Shown one piece after another: positions 12,902 to 25,600 of a stretch of 64,000 nucleotides of DNA. Under the pieces are notes generated by a model. It was not told where the DNA came from and did not search any database. It saw only the letters and a program-made list of their open reading frames with translations. The stretch is taken from NCBI RefSeq assembly GCF_964340395.1, contig NC_135570.1:14553822-14617821 (forward strand). The letters are read 5' to 3'. Numbering within the stretch: position 1 is the first letter of the stretch; each line of letters opens with the position of its first letter. The stretch is from Glandiceps talaboti (taxonomy: Eukaryota > Hemichordata > Enteropneusta > Spengelidae). The position numbers and the translations under genes were made by a program.

Positions 12902-13036
12902 GGGATGCGTTAATTCTGGCAAACTTGTTTGGCAAATCGATCTGACGCAATATAGCTTGTGACCGTGGCATGCATAGCTTGGGTCAAAATCTATAACACC
13001 ATTAAAGTATAAATAATGTTTAAACTTCCACGATAA

Positions 13037-13087
13037 CACATACCTTTGAGAAATTATACTGACAGTATAATTACTCCAAGCACAGAC
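13037..13087. repeat. 37-bp palindrome (CTTGGAG-type) with 7-bp duplication
   Basis: Positions 13044-13080 carry the arms aattatactg/cagtataatt and end ctccaag. The flanks cacatac and cacagac match at 6 of 7. A second copy lies at 23388-23425. Confidence 0.72.
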
Positions 13088-13293
13088 TATTCTCGTGTCA
13101 AACTCCGACACGAACTTGTTTTTCCTTGAAGAGTATATCTCGTGAGACCTATGGAAATTATCAAAATCTATATTGTAGTTGAAAAGAGCAAGAATGAAAA
13201 GAGGGGAAATTTAAGGGACATCATTTCTATATACACGTGTATTGTGCAAAGAACCCGATATCTTTGACCGCGTTGCCGTCAACCGAGCAATGG

Positions 13294-13294
<1 letters not shown>

Positions 13295-13381
<87 letters not shown>

Positions 13382-13400
13382 TCAGTATATATATATATAT
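13295..13400. repeat. (TA)n microsatellite
   Basis: TA run from 13295 to about 13377, a short interruption (cagatcag), then another TA run to 13400. Confidence 0.96.
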
Positions 13401-13805
13401 AAGAGGTAAGTCATAAACTGAAGGAAAAGTGCTCAATACTGAGAAGTAGAGCTGTATTTACACAAAGTACACAAGTTATGGTACGGAGGCCGTTACGATC
13501 TTCAGACGACTAAATAACGGAAATTCAAGTGATAGAATTCGATGCGCGTTGTTGAGTGACATGGTGGAATGATAGAATGTATTTGTTTTCGTGGACGATT
13601 TAGTGGACGATCTAGTGGAATTAATCTCTAAAAAAAAAACATGAATCATGGTCTGAGTACTTCACAAATGTATTCAATGCTCAAGTCCAAAGTGATGAAA
13701 GTTTCTCGATTTCCATGATCTTATCAGATCCACCTTGATAGACATAAATTCAGGCATTAATGGTGAGATTAATATCCGACTGTAGTCTTTTGGACAAGGT
13801 AATTA

Positions 13806-14187
13806 CTTTGATAGTCTAGTTCCTATACTGTATCATTACCATTTATACCTCCACTCAAAGTATAGTCAGAGTCGTTACTCTAGAAGTCTTGAAATGCATG
13901 AGATGCAATTTAAAATTCATTTACAGCCACCCACACAGTCATTAACATCATGTCTTTGTTAATAAATCACAAAACTCTAACCAATAACACAGTCCCTCAT
14001 AAAGTTAGTGTTTATTGGGACAGTAATGTTCAAATGTGGTATATTTGTCAGCCCATGATGCTACTTATATACTGTTTACATCACCAAAACATTTAGGTTT
14101 CACTGATTGGGTGAACAACTTTTTGTGCTATTTGAGGGGCTTTTGGCTAGACGTGGTTTAGTTAGAAACCATATTGGCATCCAGACT
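13806..14187. mobile_element. Second dispersed relative of the 48-bp minisatellite unit
   Basis: The copy begins atagtctagttcctatactg and contains the inverted 48-bp unit. It ends with ggtttagttag...ggcatccagactatt, giving possible imperfect terminal inverted repeats ATAGTCTRG. No transposase is seen. Confidence 0.5.
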
Positions 14188-14392
14188 ATTACTTTGAAGG
14201 AGATCATTGAAGAACAATAAAAATAAAACTCAAGGTGTGGATATGGGATCAGTGTGGCATTCTACATAGACATTCTCCAACAATTCTTGTAGACATGTTA
14301 TGTAACCATTTTTTCTTCACGAAAGGCATGTTCCCACAGGAATCAATGGGGTAGGGGTTTCTAACATTGTCTTTTGAAAGTAAATTACATGT

Positions 14393-14860
14393 ATGTCAAA
14401 ACTAAAATTATTGTATTTACTAAGAGATGAAATTCTTAAGAAAATTGAAAAGTGGTTATTGGTGGTCATAAACTCGACGTTGTTCGCTTTTTATGAATAT
14501 CTAGGCGTGATTATGTCAAGCAGTGGTCTATGGTATTTAGCGCTTGCAGCTCAAGCGAGTAAAGCAATGATTGCGGTCATGAGTCAACTTGCAAAACTTG
14601 GGGACCTCCTAGTCAAAACTAAATTTAAAAGTTTTTGACTGTAAACTATTACCGATATTAAATTATACAGTGGAGATTTTGGGTTTTAATAGGTCTACTG
14701 AAACTGAACGTGTTCAAAGTAAATTTCAGTGTTATATTTTGAGTCGTATATAAACATATATGTAGTCTTTGAGTATGGGAGCTACAAAAATGCTTGACAA
14801 GTGTTCATTACGGGAAGTAGGCTGAAATGTTTTGAGATTGCTGAACGAGAGCTGCAAAAC
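14393..14860 (+). pseudogene. LINE reverse-transcriptase C-terminal fragment
   Basis: The plus-strand frame contains YLGVIMSSSGLW, then KAMIAVMSQLAKLGDL, a layout typical of the thumb and connector region after the RT catalytic box in non-LTR elements. Stops interrupt it from 14638. The following bases still resemble the usual continuation (PILNY...G) in a broken frame. It lies opposite in orientation to the LINE fragment just downstream. Confidence 0.65.
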
Positions 14861-14920
14861 TTTAACCTCAGACCACTTCTCCTCAGCCCTGGTTCAAGTT
14901 CTTAGGTCATAGTGGTGTAA

Positions 14921-14960
14921 ACTACATCTCAGACCACAATGTAGTGACCTGAGACTACAT
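14921..14960. repeat. 26-bp palindrome (CTCAGA...CCTGAG) with 7-bp duplication
   Basis: The palindrome at 14928-14953 has arms CTCAGACCAC/GTGACCTGAG around a short centre. It is flanked by actacat at 14921-14927 and 14954-14960 (7/7, not low complexity). Confidence 0.78.
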
Positions 14961-14989
14961 GCACATGTAGGCCCTACCTACTGGTATAT

Positions 14990-15860
14990 TATGTAACTGC
15001 ACTTGACGCCAGTGTGATTTCTAACTAAACTGTGTTATTGAAAGAACCGATGTGACGTCATCTGTTTTCTTTGTACCTGACACAATCCTAGCTGCTGTAT
15101 TTTGGGCATGTTCAAGAGGGACAATGTTTTTAGCTGGCAGCCCATACAGAAGGGCCATTCAGTAGTCGGGTATCGATGATATAAGTGCATGACCAAGGTT
15201 CTGACAAACTCCGTTTGTAAGATACTGGCGTATGCGACCATAGACAGTGGAGGGGCCCCCTCCACTGTCAATGATGCGACCTATTGTTCGGGGGTGAAAA
15301 AGAACTGATCTACATGTCAACGAGATGTGCTTCTTGAGGTTATAACGGTCATCAATTGTTACACAAATGGTACATGCTGAATCCACTAACTGCACAGAAG
15401 ACGATCCCATGTTGATGTGGTTCATGAGACGAGGAAGCCTGTTGAACTGAGACGTGATAAGGAGGACCTCGGTTTTGCCATCATTAAACTAGCTTATTTT
15501 GGGTCGTTTAATATCATGTGCAACAGTTTCCATCTCAGTTAGTTACTGTAGTTGACGTATGTGATTGGGGAAATATATTGGTAAATCTGGTTGTCGTCTG
15601 CATGTTGTTGCATATTGAGATTTTGATGTCGGATTAGCTTTCCAAGTGGTGATGTGTATAGACAGCATACGCGTGTAAGAGTGGACCAAGCACAGGGTTT
15701 TGTGACACTCCACACTGCAAATGTTTGGTTTCTGATATGCCTTGTACAGAAATGGACTGTTGTATATCTTTGAGGTATAAAGACTCTAGTCGAATGCCTG
15801 TAATACCGAGCTCGGAATAAACTTGAAATTATGCTGGAGTCAGAATTTACGGGGGGGGGC
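14990..15860 (-). pseudogene. Decayed LINE reverse transcriptase 3' region (jockey/L2-like)
   Basis: Read on the minus strand from 15860 down, a frame contains HADDNQIYQYIS, the YADD-type catalytic box with Tyr replaced by His. Lower down come DSACTICVTIDD and HISLTCRSV, followed by QNLGHALISSIPDY and MALLYGLPA, a characteristic end of non-LTR polymerases. Frameshifts and stops break it into at least three pieces, so it is inactive. A 42-bp in-frame gain inside this frame corresponds exactly to the 35-bp palindrome plus a 7-bp duplication at 15239-15280. Confidence 0.8.
15232..15280. repeat. 35-bp palindrome inserted in a LINE reading frame, 7-bp duplication
   Basis: The palindrome at 15239-15273 has the centre GGAGGGGCCCCCTCC. 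It is flanked by atgcgac at 15232-15238 and 15274-15280 (7/7). Translated on the minus strand it separates TIGRI from RQYL, which are adjacent in related polymerases. Confidence 0.85.
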
Positions 15861-15995
15861 ATGAACAAAATTGAGGTTCAAAGGGAGGGGGGCATGACAA
15901 TTGTGATGGTCTGAAAGGGCCCCCGAATATTCTGCTCATGATTTGAACCAAAATTAAACCTCAGGAGCAGTTGTTTACCAAGTAAATTTACATTT
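15860..15995. repeat. Dispersed repeat related to 10020-10190
   Basis: Carries the same phrase order (G-rich tract, ggtctgaaagggcccc, ctcatgatttgaacca, caggagcag, gtttac). Confidence 0.5.
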
Positions 15996-16008
15996 GTATA
16001 AGTGTATG

Positions 16009-18330
<2,322 letters not shown>

Positions 18331-18500
18331 GCTCCTTATAGTCTCGCTGCCAGACTCGAGACTATCGTCCCTAATCTGTTTACCGAGCGGCGCAGCCGCG
18401 AGAAGAGCGGGACCAGTCCCCCTCTATTCTCGCGGCTGCGCCGCTCGGTAAACAGATTAGGGACGATAGTCTCGAGTCTGGCAGCGAGACTATGCTCCTT
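18331..18500. mobile_element. 156-bp perfect palindrome with 7-bp duplication
   Basis: The ends ATAGTCTCGCTGCC/GGCAGCGAGACTAT continue as a near-perfect inverted repeat (18338-18493) with a loop of about 25 bp. It is GC-rich compared with its surroundings. Flanks are gctcctt at 18331-18337 and 18494-18500 (7/7; a 9-bp reading, tgctcctta, is also possible because the end bases are complementary). It contains no ORF. It is the largest member of the set of palindromes with 7-bp duplications. Confidence 0.88.
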
Positions 18501-19507
18501 ACAGCAGTTTGTTTTTCCCGCATATGCATACATTACCCATAATCCTTTTAAGTATTCTGCAGATATCTGTGCAATGTGCACTCATGACTCATGAAAATCT
18601 GGAATGCACTGATCGAAGCCAATTGTACAGTTATACTATAAAAACAGGAGTTATGAGTATAATTGAAATAAAACAAGAGAATAAGAGATGAGGGCCCTCA
18701 GAATCGTCACGTAGAGTGATATAACAGTTACATGGATGCCGGGCATGTACCCATAGGTACGGGCCCGGGGGGGGGGGTTTCTGCATGCCGAACGTCATTA
18801 AGTATTTCCTTTACTTTGGTGCTCATGATCGTAATTTGGATGATGCCCAAGATATTTGAGGCGTGAATACCTGTTGTTCTTCTAAAGGCTTGTTTATTAC
18901 TGTGAAGATCACACCCTAACACTTAATTGTTCTATAAACGACACATGGACAAGAATACTATTCCCATAGAGGTTAGTCTAGTTAATTCCTGATGGACCGT
19001 ATTTCGTTCAGCGTTACGTTGTACATAACACGGTCAGTCAGAAACTATAGACGACATGGACGACATGGATGCCATATAATATTCCCAATAGTCACTCAAT
19101 TTTACTTAGCTAGAAATAATGTCCACAGACTCAAATCTGTCAGCACGTCTCTACTGTGAGTTTGTTGACGCTATTGGCCGGTCAGGTTTGTTAAGAAGCT
19201 CCATACACTAGCAATATTTGTGGCCCAATTTTAAACTATTATTGGAAACGATTGTCATGTCATCTAAATCTGTATTACTATGCATCAAACGCGTAGAAAT
19301 GTGAAACACGTTTAGTGGTGGCGGTATGTAGTGCATAATGAAAAGGCGTACTACGAACATTTATTTCAAAATGAGCCCTGTGATATTACAATCTACGTAC
19401 GTCCTAACCATGTAGTTCATATCATAAGCCTGCTTATATACATACATATGTATCGAATACACTAGCTACACGTATAGCGTTTATGTACGTATTGATTGCA
19501 AGCACGG
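18501..19507. other. Intergenic, no gene seen
   Basis: Only short spurious ORFs and a G-tract near 18765. Confidence 0.5.
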
Positions 19508-19766
19508 TAGATTTGAATATTCATTTGTTTACTGCCCGGTTATGGGGGTGAACTCATGAATATATTCTGAACTAAATGCAAATGTATTCAAATCACTTCC
19601 GACTCGCAATCTGAACTATTTTTCAGATCGAGTATAATCCGATTAGACAGGCGCTAATGGGAAAGTACAGAAACGTCCACCTCATCAGCATAAAAGTACA
19701 GAATTGAACTCAATCTGAACTATAGTACGGAAAGTGTCGTAAACTGTACTATTTTTTCTACTAGTG
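19508..19766 (-). repeat. 259-bp repeat, inverted copy of 2309-2567
   Basis: Reverse complement of 2309-2567 without a difference that I can see. Flanks differ except for the related segment beyond 19767. Confidence 0.85.
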
Positions 19767-20506
19767 CATATCTTACCATACCCACTTCATAACCTGGGCA
19801 ACACGCGTACGATTGCCTATCATGAACAGGGTATCTACCCATTTCATGAATTGGGCAATTTAACAGATTGGGTGTAACACACACACATATATGTGTGTGT
19901 GTGTGTGTGTGTGTGTCAAGTTTTCTTTTCTGTGCCCTACCCCGCCGTAAACACATATTTACATAAACAACGTACATAGCCCACGTGATTATCTGTATCA
20001 TACAACTATTCACTAGTCGTGCAGCATGACCTTGGGCTGCGCTTCGGAAGGAGGTTGCCGAACGAAGCCGAAAGATGGCAGTGTCAATGTCCTAGCACCC
20101 TCGGAGTGCCTGCTTGTATAAACGCGAGTTATTTTTAAGAACCTTTCAGACAATTAATTCATAGATAATATTACAAAAGCGATTAGTGTTGTAGTTAAAC
20201 TGTATTCGATTCTCTATGAAAGGACAACTACTTCAACAACATGACATGTCTTGCCAGTGGCCACCTTAGTAACCTTTCCTTAACTGCTGTAACTATAGTA
20301 ACCATTTACATGTACTATACCGATGTAGTCAACAATCACCATGATGGATATCATCACTCACTGCTATGAAGGGACCATTGATCATTGAGAAAGGCAGTAA
20401 TTTATCAGTTGCTGTAAGGAATTTGTTGTACAAGTAAAAACATTTGGCAATAAACTAGATATGTAATTTTAAATTACTGGCATGGAAGCAAGCATAGTTT
20501 ATTTTA

Positions 20507-20652
20507 ATGTATGTATGTATGTATGTATGTATGTATGTATGTATGTATGTATGTATGCATGTATGCATGTATGCATGTATGTATGTATGTATGTATGTAT
20601 GTATGTATGTATGTATGTATGTATGTTTGTGTGTGTGTGTGTGTGTGTGTGT
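20507..20652. repeat. (ATGT)n then (GT)n microsatellite
   Basis: About 30 tetranucleotide units with a few ATGC variants, passing into GT dinucleotides at 20626. Confidence 0.97.
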
Positions 20653-20774
20653 CACATTCTCTGGCAAGTCACCCACTTCATGATAATTCAAGTTTAATAG
20701 TGCGTCGAAGCCGCATCATCCACCCCCACCTCAGATCATCAGAAATTTCAAGCCCGCCCTCACACTCTGAATTT

Positions 20775-20915
20775 TAGTATAGTATAGTATAGTATAGTAT
20801 AGTATAGTATAGTATAGTATAGTATAGTATAGTATAGTATAGTATAGTATAGTATAGTATAGTATAGTATAGTATAGTATAGTACAGTACAGTACAGTAT
20901 AGTATAGTATAGTAT
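20775..20915. repeat. (AGTAT)n pentanucleotide repeat
   Basis: About 28 units with a small AGTAC sub-block at 20881-20898. Confidence 0.97.
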
Positions 20916-21601
20916 AATATATTTTATTTTATTTGACATGAATATAAGAAATACATCCATAGTCAAAAACATACAAAAACAAATAAAAATATAAATAAAT
21001 ATAAATAAAACACTAAACTACAGCATTGAATACAAAGATAATAATGAATTAGAGAATTTTCCAAAACTATTTTATATTATGTCTCACCCCCCCCCCCCCT
21101 CCCAACATTTTCTCTACAATACCCCCCCCCCCCCCAAGTAAATTATGTTTGGTCATTATTTTGTATTATCATCATCCTAGAATAGAATATTGATATTCTG
21201 AAATATAATATTTAGCTCACAAGTGACTGTGGGTATGCATGATACCACAGTGATGATACGATGCAAACCGGAGGACGCCATATTTTAATGTGTCTATTGT
21301 GACTGGAAATCTCTGTCAAACGGGAGTTCGAGTGTACATGGGTAGATGTTTTCAATTTGGACCGCACACCCTCATACGAAAATATTGGGAGTACCCCTAC
21401 CACCGTCACCCCACCCCCGAGTAAACGCACACTTACAAGTGACAAGAAACGATAAACGTAATTTCGTTTTACGGACTGTCCGGCCTACGTTTTATTTGTC
21501 TCTTTACAAATTACATTCAGTCAGTGCATAAACCTCACTCAGTCGAGTGATGGCGGTAGACTACAAAACCATGCAACCATGCGACTTGTATGATGCTTGT
21601 C

Positions 21602-21720
21602 GCTGATTGGCAGATGGTGTTTTTGACCTCTGTGACCCCGACCATGATTGGTCTATTCAAAACTGGCGGATTTTACGAACGATTGGAACGCCAGGAGTTT
21701 TAAACGAAGAGTGAAGCAAG
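21602..21720 (+). promoter_or_regulatory. Candidate CDK1 promoter and 5' UTR exon
   Basis: Three inverted CCAAT boxes (ATTGG) lie at 21606-21610, 21647-21651 and 21682-21686, spaced 41 and 35 bp. Between the second and third are TTCAAA (21656-21661), the reverse complement of the CHR core TTTGAA, and tggcgg (21664-21669), an E2F/CDE-like half site. A splice donor (AAG|GTCAGT) at 21720/21721 could end a non-coding first exon, with the acceptor ...TTTTCATAG at 22670. Spaced NF-Y sites with CDE/CHR elements are known to drive vertebrate CDK1 and other G2/M genes. The start site itself is inferred, not seen. Confidence 0.5.
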
Positions 21721-22695
21721 GTCAGTATTATGTCCGTCTTGTTCATGCATTATATCAACTATTTTAAAATATTTTTAGCATCATTTAAGGTCCAGTCATG
21801 AAATTAACCACTTTTCTTCTCTACTGGTTGATGATGTCAGTGTTTTGACCAGTCTTTTCGTTCGCCAAATGCATGCTATAACTTGACCTTTAGTTCTCTA
21901 CGGCATTGAGTCCTGTTCTCGTTGAGACAGTTTTATTTATATTGCTGTCGAATGAGACATCAAAAAGTACACGGCCCCACATCGTATTCCGAGAACTTTA
22001 TTGCTAGCGAAAAGGCGATTTTAAATGGAACTGTATTGGAAACTTGTTGAATGTGGTCAGCAAGATTGTCTTGGTGTATGCAAGCGATCGGTTGTGAGTG
22101 TCCACACGTAAACAAAGACATTCAAAATACCACACTGGTCAGTTTAGTTTTGTTTATTATCGACAAGGTGATGATACTGTAGAAAAACGCAGGATACATA
22201 TTATTTTTAGGCAAAACACAACAATACTCAAAAATAATTAAACCATCGTTGTAGTAGATCTTTTCTCAATTTTTTGACACAAAAGTGACACGAGATTCAA
22301 ATTTATACAATGATACACTAGGCCACACTGTACTGACAAAGCCTTCTCGCTAGCTGAAAATCGTATTTACTAAACTATGTAGTTACTACTGTTGCTAGTA
22401 GTAAATGCAACATCCGACCGATGTGTCTACATGAAATGGTGTGCCTCCAGTATTAAATCAACGTTTTGTCGTTTCTTCTGACTGTTACAAAATGGCTTGA
22501 TAAGAGGTCTTGATATTCAGCCAAAAAAACAAACTGCAAATATTAATGACTTAGTTAATTTGTGACGTCACTAATTATTTTCAGTTACTATGGAGTCTGA
22601 GACCATGGTTTACATTTACTAAAAACTAATATACATTTGTAATTTTGTTTGTATCTTTTAATTTTCATAGGTTGAAGTAAGAGGAGAATATCATC

Positions 22696-25600
22696 ATGGA
22701 AGATTACGTGAAAATCGAGAAAATTGGAGAAGGTATGGTACAAAGTACAATTCACCTATTGCACACGGTGGGGTGGGTGTTTATATGTGGATCATATAAC
22801 TGAAAAATCAACTGCTGTTGATTCCGAAGTCAAGAATCCATACCACTCTTTTTAGGGATCACGGTTATTGCAAATTGGTAGCCAACAAAATATGGCATGC
22901 CAACAAATCCTACCAGTAGTTTTCACAATTTGACCGAGCTTTTTAGCATTGCAGGTTTAGCTACATTTTTTGTAACATATAAATTTAATATGCACATGAT
23001 TATTATTAGAGCATCAATAAATAAATGTAAATTTTATTCAGTACAATGCTGATATTGCATTGTTTTTTACCATGGTTGGGTAACAGTGGTGTGAAAGGCT
23101 GGATTGAATAAGGACGTTGGGGGCGCCATGTCGGTTCTTTCCGAGAAAGCGACTTCTAAATTTTACACCTATGTGTGGACCCCCAACTGTCATATCACTG
23201 CGAAATTAATTGCTGTTAATTCAGAATCCATACCACTGTCTTGTTAGGGATCATGGTAGTACAAGAAGCCAACAAAACACTGCGTGGCAACTAGTTTGAG
23301 AGGCAATTTGAGCTTTTCTGCGTTGCAGGTTTATGCACAATGTTCAACAGATTTAAATTTTATTTTGTACGATGCTAATTGGTTAACCTTGGAGTTAATT
23401 ATACTGTCAGTATAATTACTCCAAGGATTAACATTGGTGAAAAAGTAGGAAATCTGATAAAACTAGTATACATTGATTTCCATATCTTTGATAATTGTTG
23501 TACCAGTCACTGGTATGGTGCATCATAAACAGCAGCAAGAAACAATGTGTGGTAATTTCTGTGAAGAACCCCAGTGAAATACCCAGGAACTCTGGTTGAT
23601 TTTATCTCCTTACCACAGTAACAAAGTATTGATCTCATTCACACAGGTACATATGGAGTAGTATACAAGGGTAGAAACAAGAAAAGTGGAAAGCTTGTAG
23701 CACTCAAGAAAATTCGTCTAGAGAGTGAAGAAGAGGGTGTACCTAGTACAGCCATCAGAGAAATCTCTTTACTGAAGGAACTACAACATCCCAACATTGT
23801 CTGGTAAGTTTGTCAGTGATAAATTTGGTATATACATCCATGCAAACACTGAACACCCAGAAATACACGACATGGTTTTTCTGTGTTGTGCTAACAGCAG
23901 GATTATCACATTTCACTTTCTAAGACTAATTCAAACTAACCACAGTCTGTCTAAGTAATTAATAAACTGTGGAGTAACCATGCTAAGGGTTTGAGAGTCA
24001 AAAAAATGTATATGGATATGCTTTGACGAATGTGGACCAATATATTCTATGAATATGATCGTATATACATTGTATGTACAAGTTAAAACATCATCCATCC
24101 CCTTTATAATGGATTCGAAGATGCTTAGATGACAGAATGGGTCTTTGAAAAATTGTACAATTCTATGATGGGTTGATAACAAATAAATAGCAAACAATTT
24201 CCACATCACACACCATAATTGTGTTGTCTATTTGTAATTAACAAATTCATTTCCTAAATTTATGTTTCCCCCAAATATGTTTATGTTGTATTTTAAAAAG
24301 ACTGCTAGTCAATAGTTTACAGTTTTGAATGTCACAGATAGACTACAGTGATCCACGTGTAAACCTTCACCTGAGGTGAGGCTGTGATTGACGTGTAGAG
24401 GTTTGTAGGAGGCTATGTACTACCAAACCAGAGTGACTATAGGATTTCATGTAGACACTACAATGTGTTTTTGTTAAGAATTACACAAACAATATACAGA
24501 CTAATTATAGCATGTATGCACATGAAATGTTAAAGTTTATCTCAATGTGAAGTTGAACTCACAAAGTTTTGCTTGAATCTTGTTTCATCCAATGATTATG
24601 ATGATAATTTGTGTTCACAGTGAGATAAAATGTATCATTTTATATGTTTGGGTATCAGTGTCTCAATAGTTTGTTTTACAAAAACCATGTGTCGCCTAAT
24701 TGGAACTCTATAGTCACTCTTTTTTGGTAGTAACAATATAGAGGAAAGTTGTCAGATTTTAGCTTGATCTCATTCTTTGCCATTAATGGTCTACATTTTT
24801 CTTTTTTTAAACCAGTCTTCAAGATGTATTGATGCAAGAATCCAAACTCTACCTGGTCTTTGAATTTCTTACTATGGATCTGAAAAAATACTTTGATAGC
24901 ATTCCCTCAGGCAAATACATGGATCGTGGACTTGTTAAGGTAGGCTTCTCCACTAGACCGTGGGTACCAGGGGGTGTCACAGTTCAGAATGTGATCAATG
25001 TTTATAGTCAAGTAATAAGTTTAGATAATTCATCCTGAGTGCTTCAATAATAGTCTTGTGTGAAAAATCAAATTAGTACATTTAGCCTCAATCTGACATA
25101 AAGACTAGCCGCTTTCACAACATCGGATTTTAATCAGATTGATGTAGCCTGTACACAATACATTATGATATGTCAAGCATTTTGTAATGGCCATTGTAAT
25201 TGGTTTTCTGTAACTTGTTTGATGCATGACTTCAGGTGCTTGACACAGATTTTGTAAAGTGGTACATCTCATCTAATATATACTCAAGTAAGTGCACAAG
25301 TGTAATTCCATGTACACGAAATAATGGGAATGCAGTTATAACTTATATATGTCTTTACAAGATTTGCTGGGGGGGGGGGGGGGAGATCCCTGGAGAAACA
25401 TATCATGTAACAGTGTTTTTTTAAAGGAAGTAGGTAAAATCTACTGTGTTCCCACCAAAATTATGATAGATTCTATGGGAAACACTGCCAGTTTTACCTC
25501 TTTCTCCCTGTCTGTTACCAGGGTTACCTTAGCAAAAACCACCCTTGCATGTTCAGTACAGCTACAGGGAGCACTGTCACAAGCACAGGTGCAAATACGG

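Larger units (their letters stand above)
19880..21599. other. Intergenic, no gene seen; simple repeats
   Basis: Contains a GT run (19886-19916), (ATGT)n, (AGTAT)n and C-tracts at 21087-21135. No exon is supported. Confidence 0.5.
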
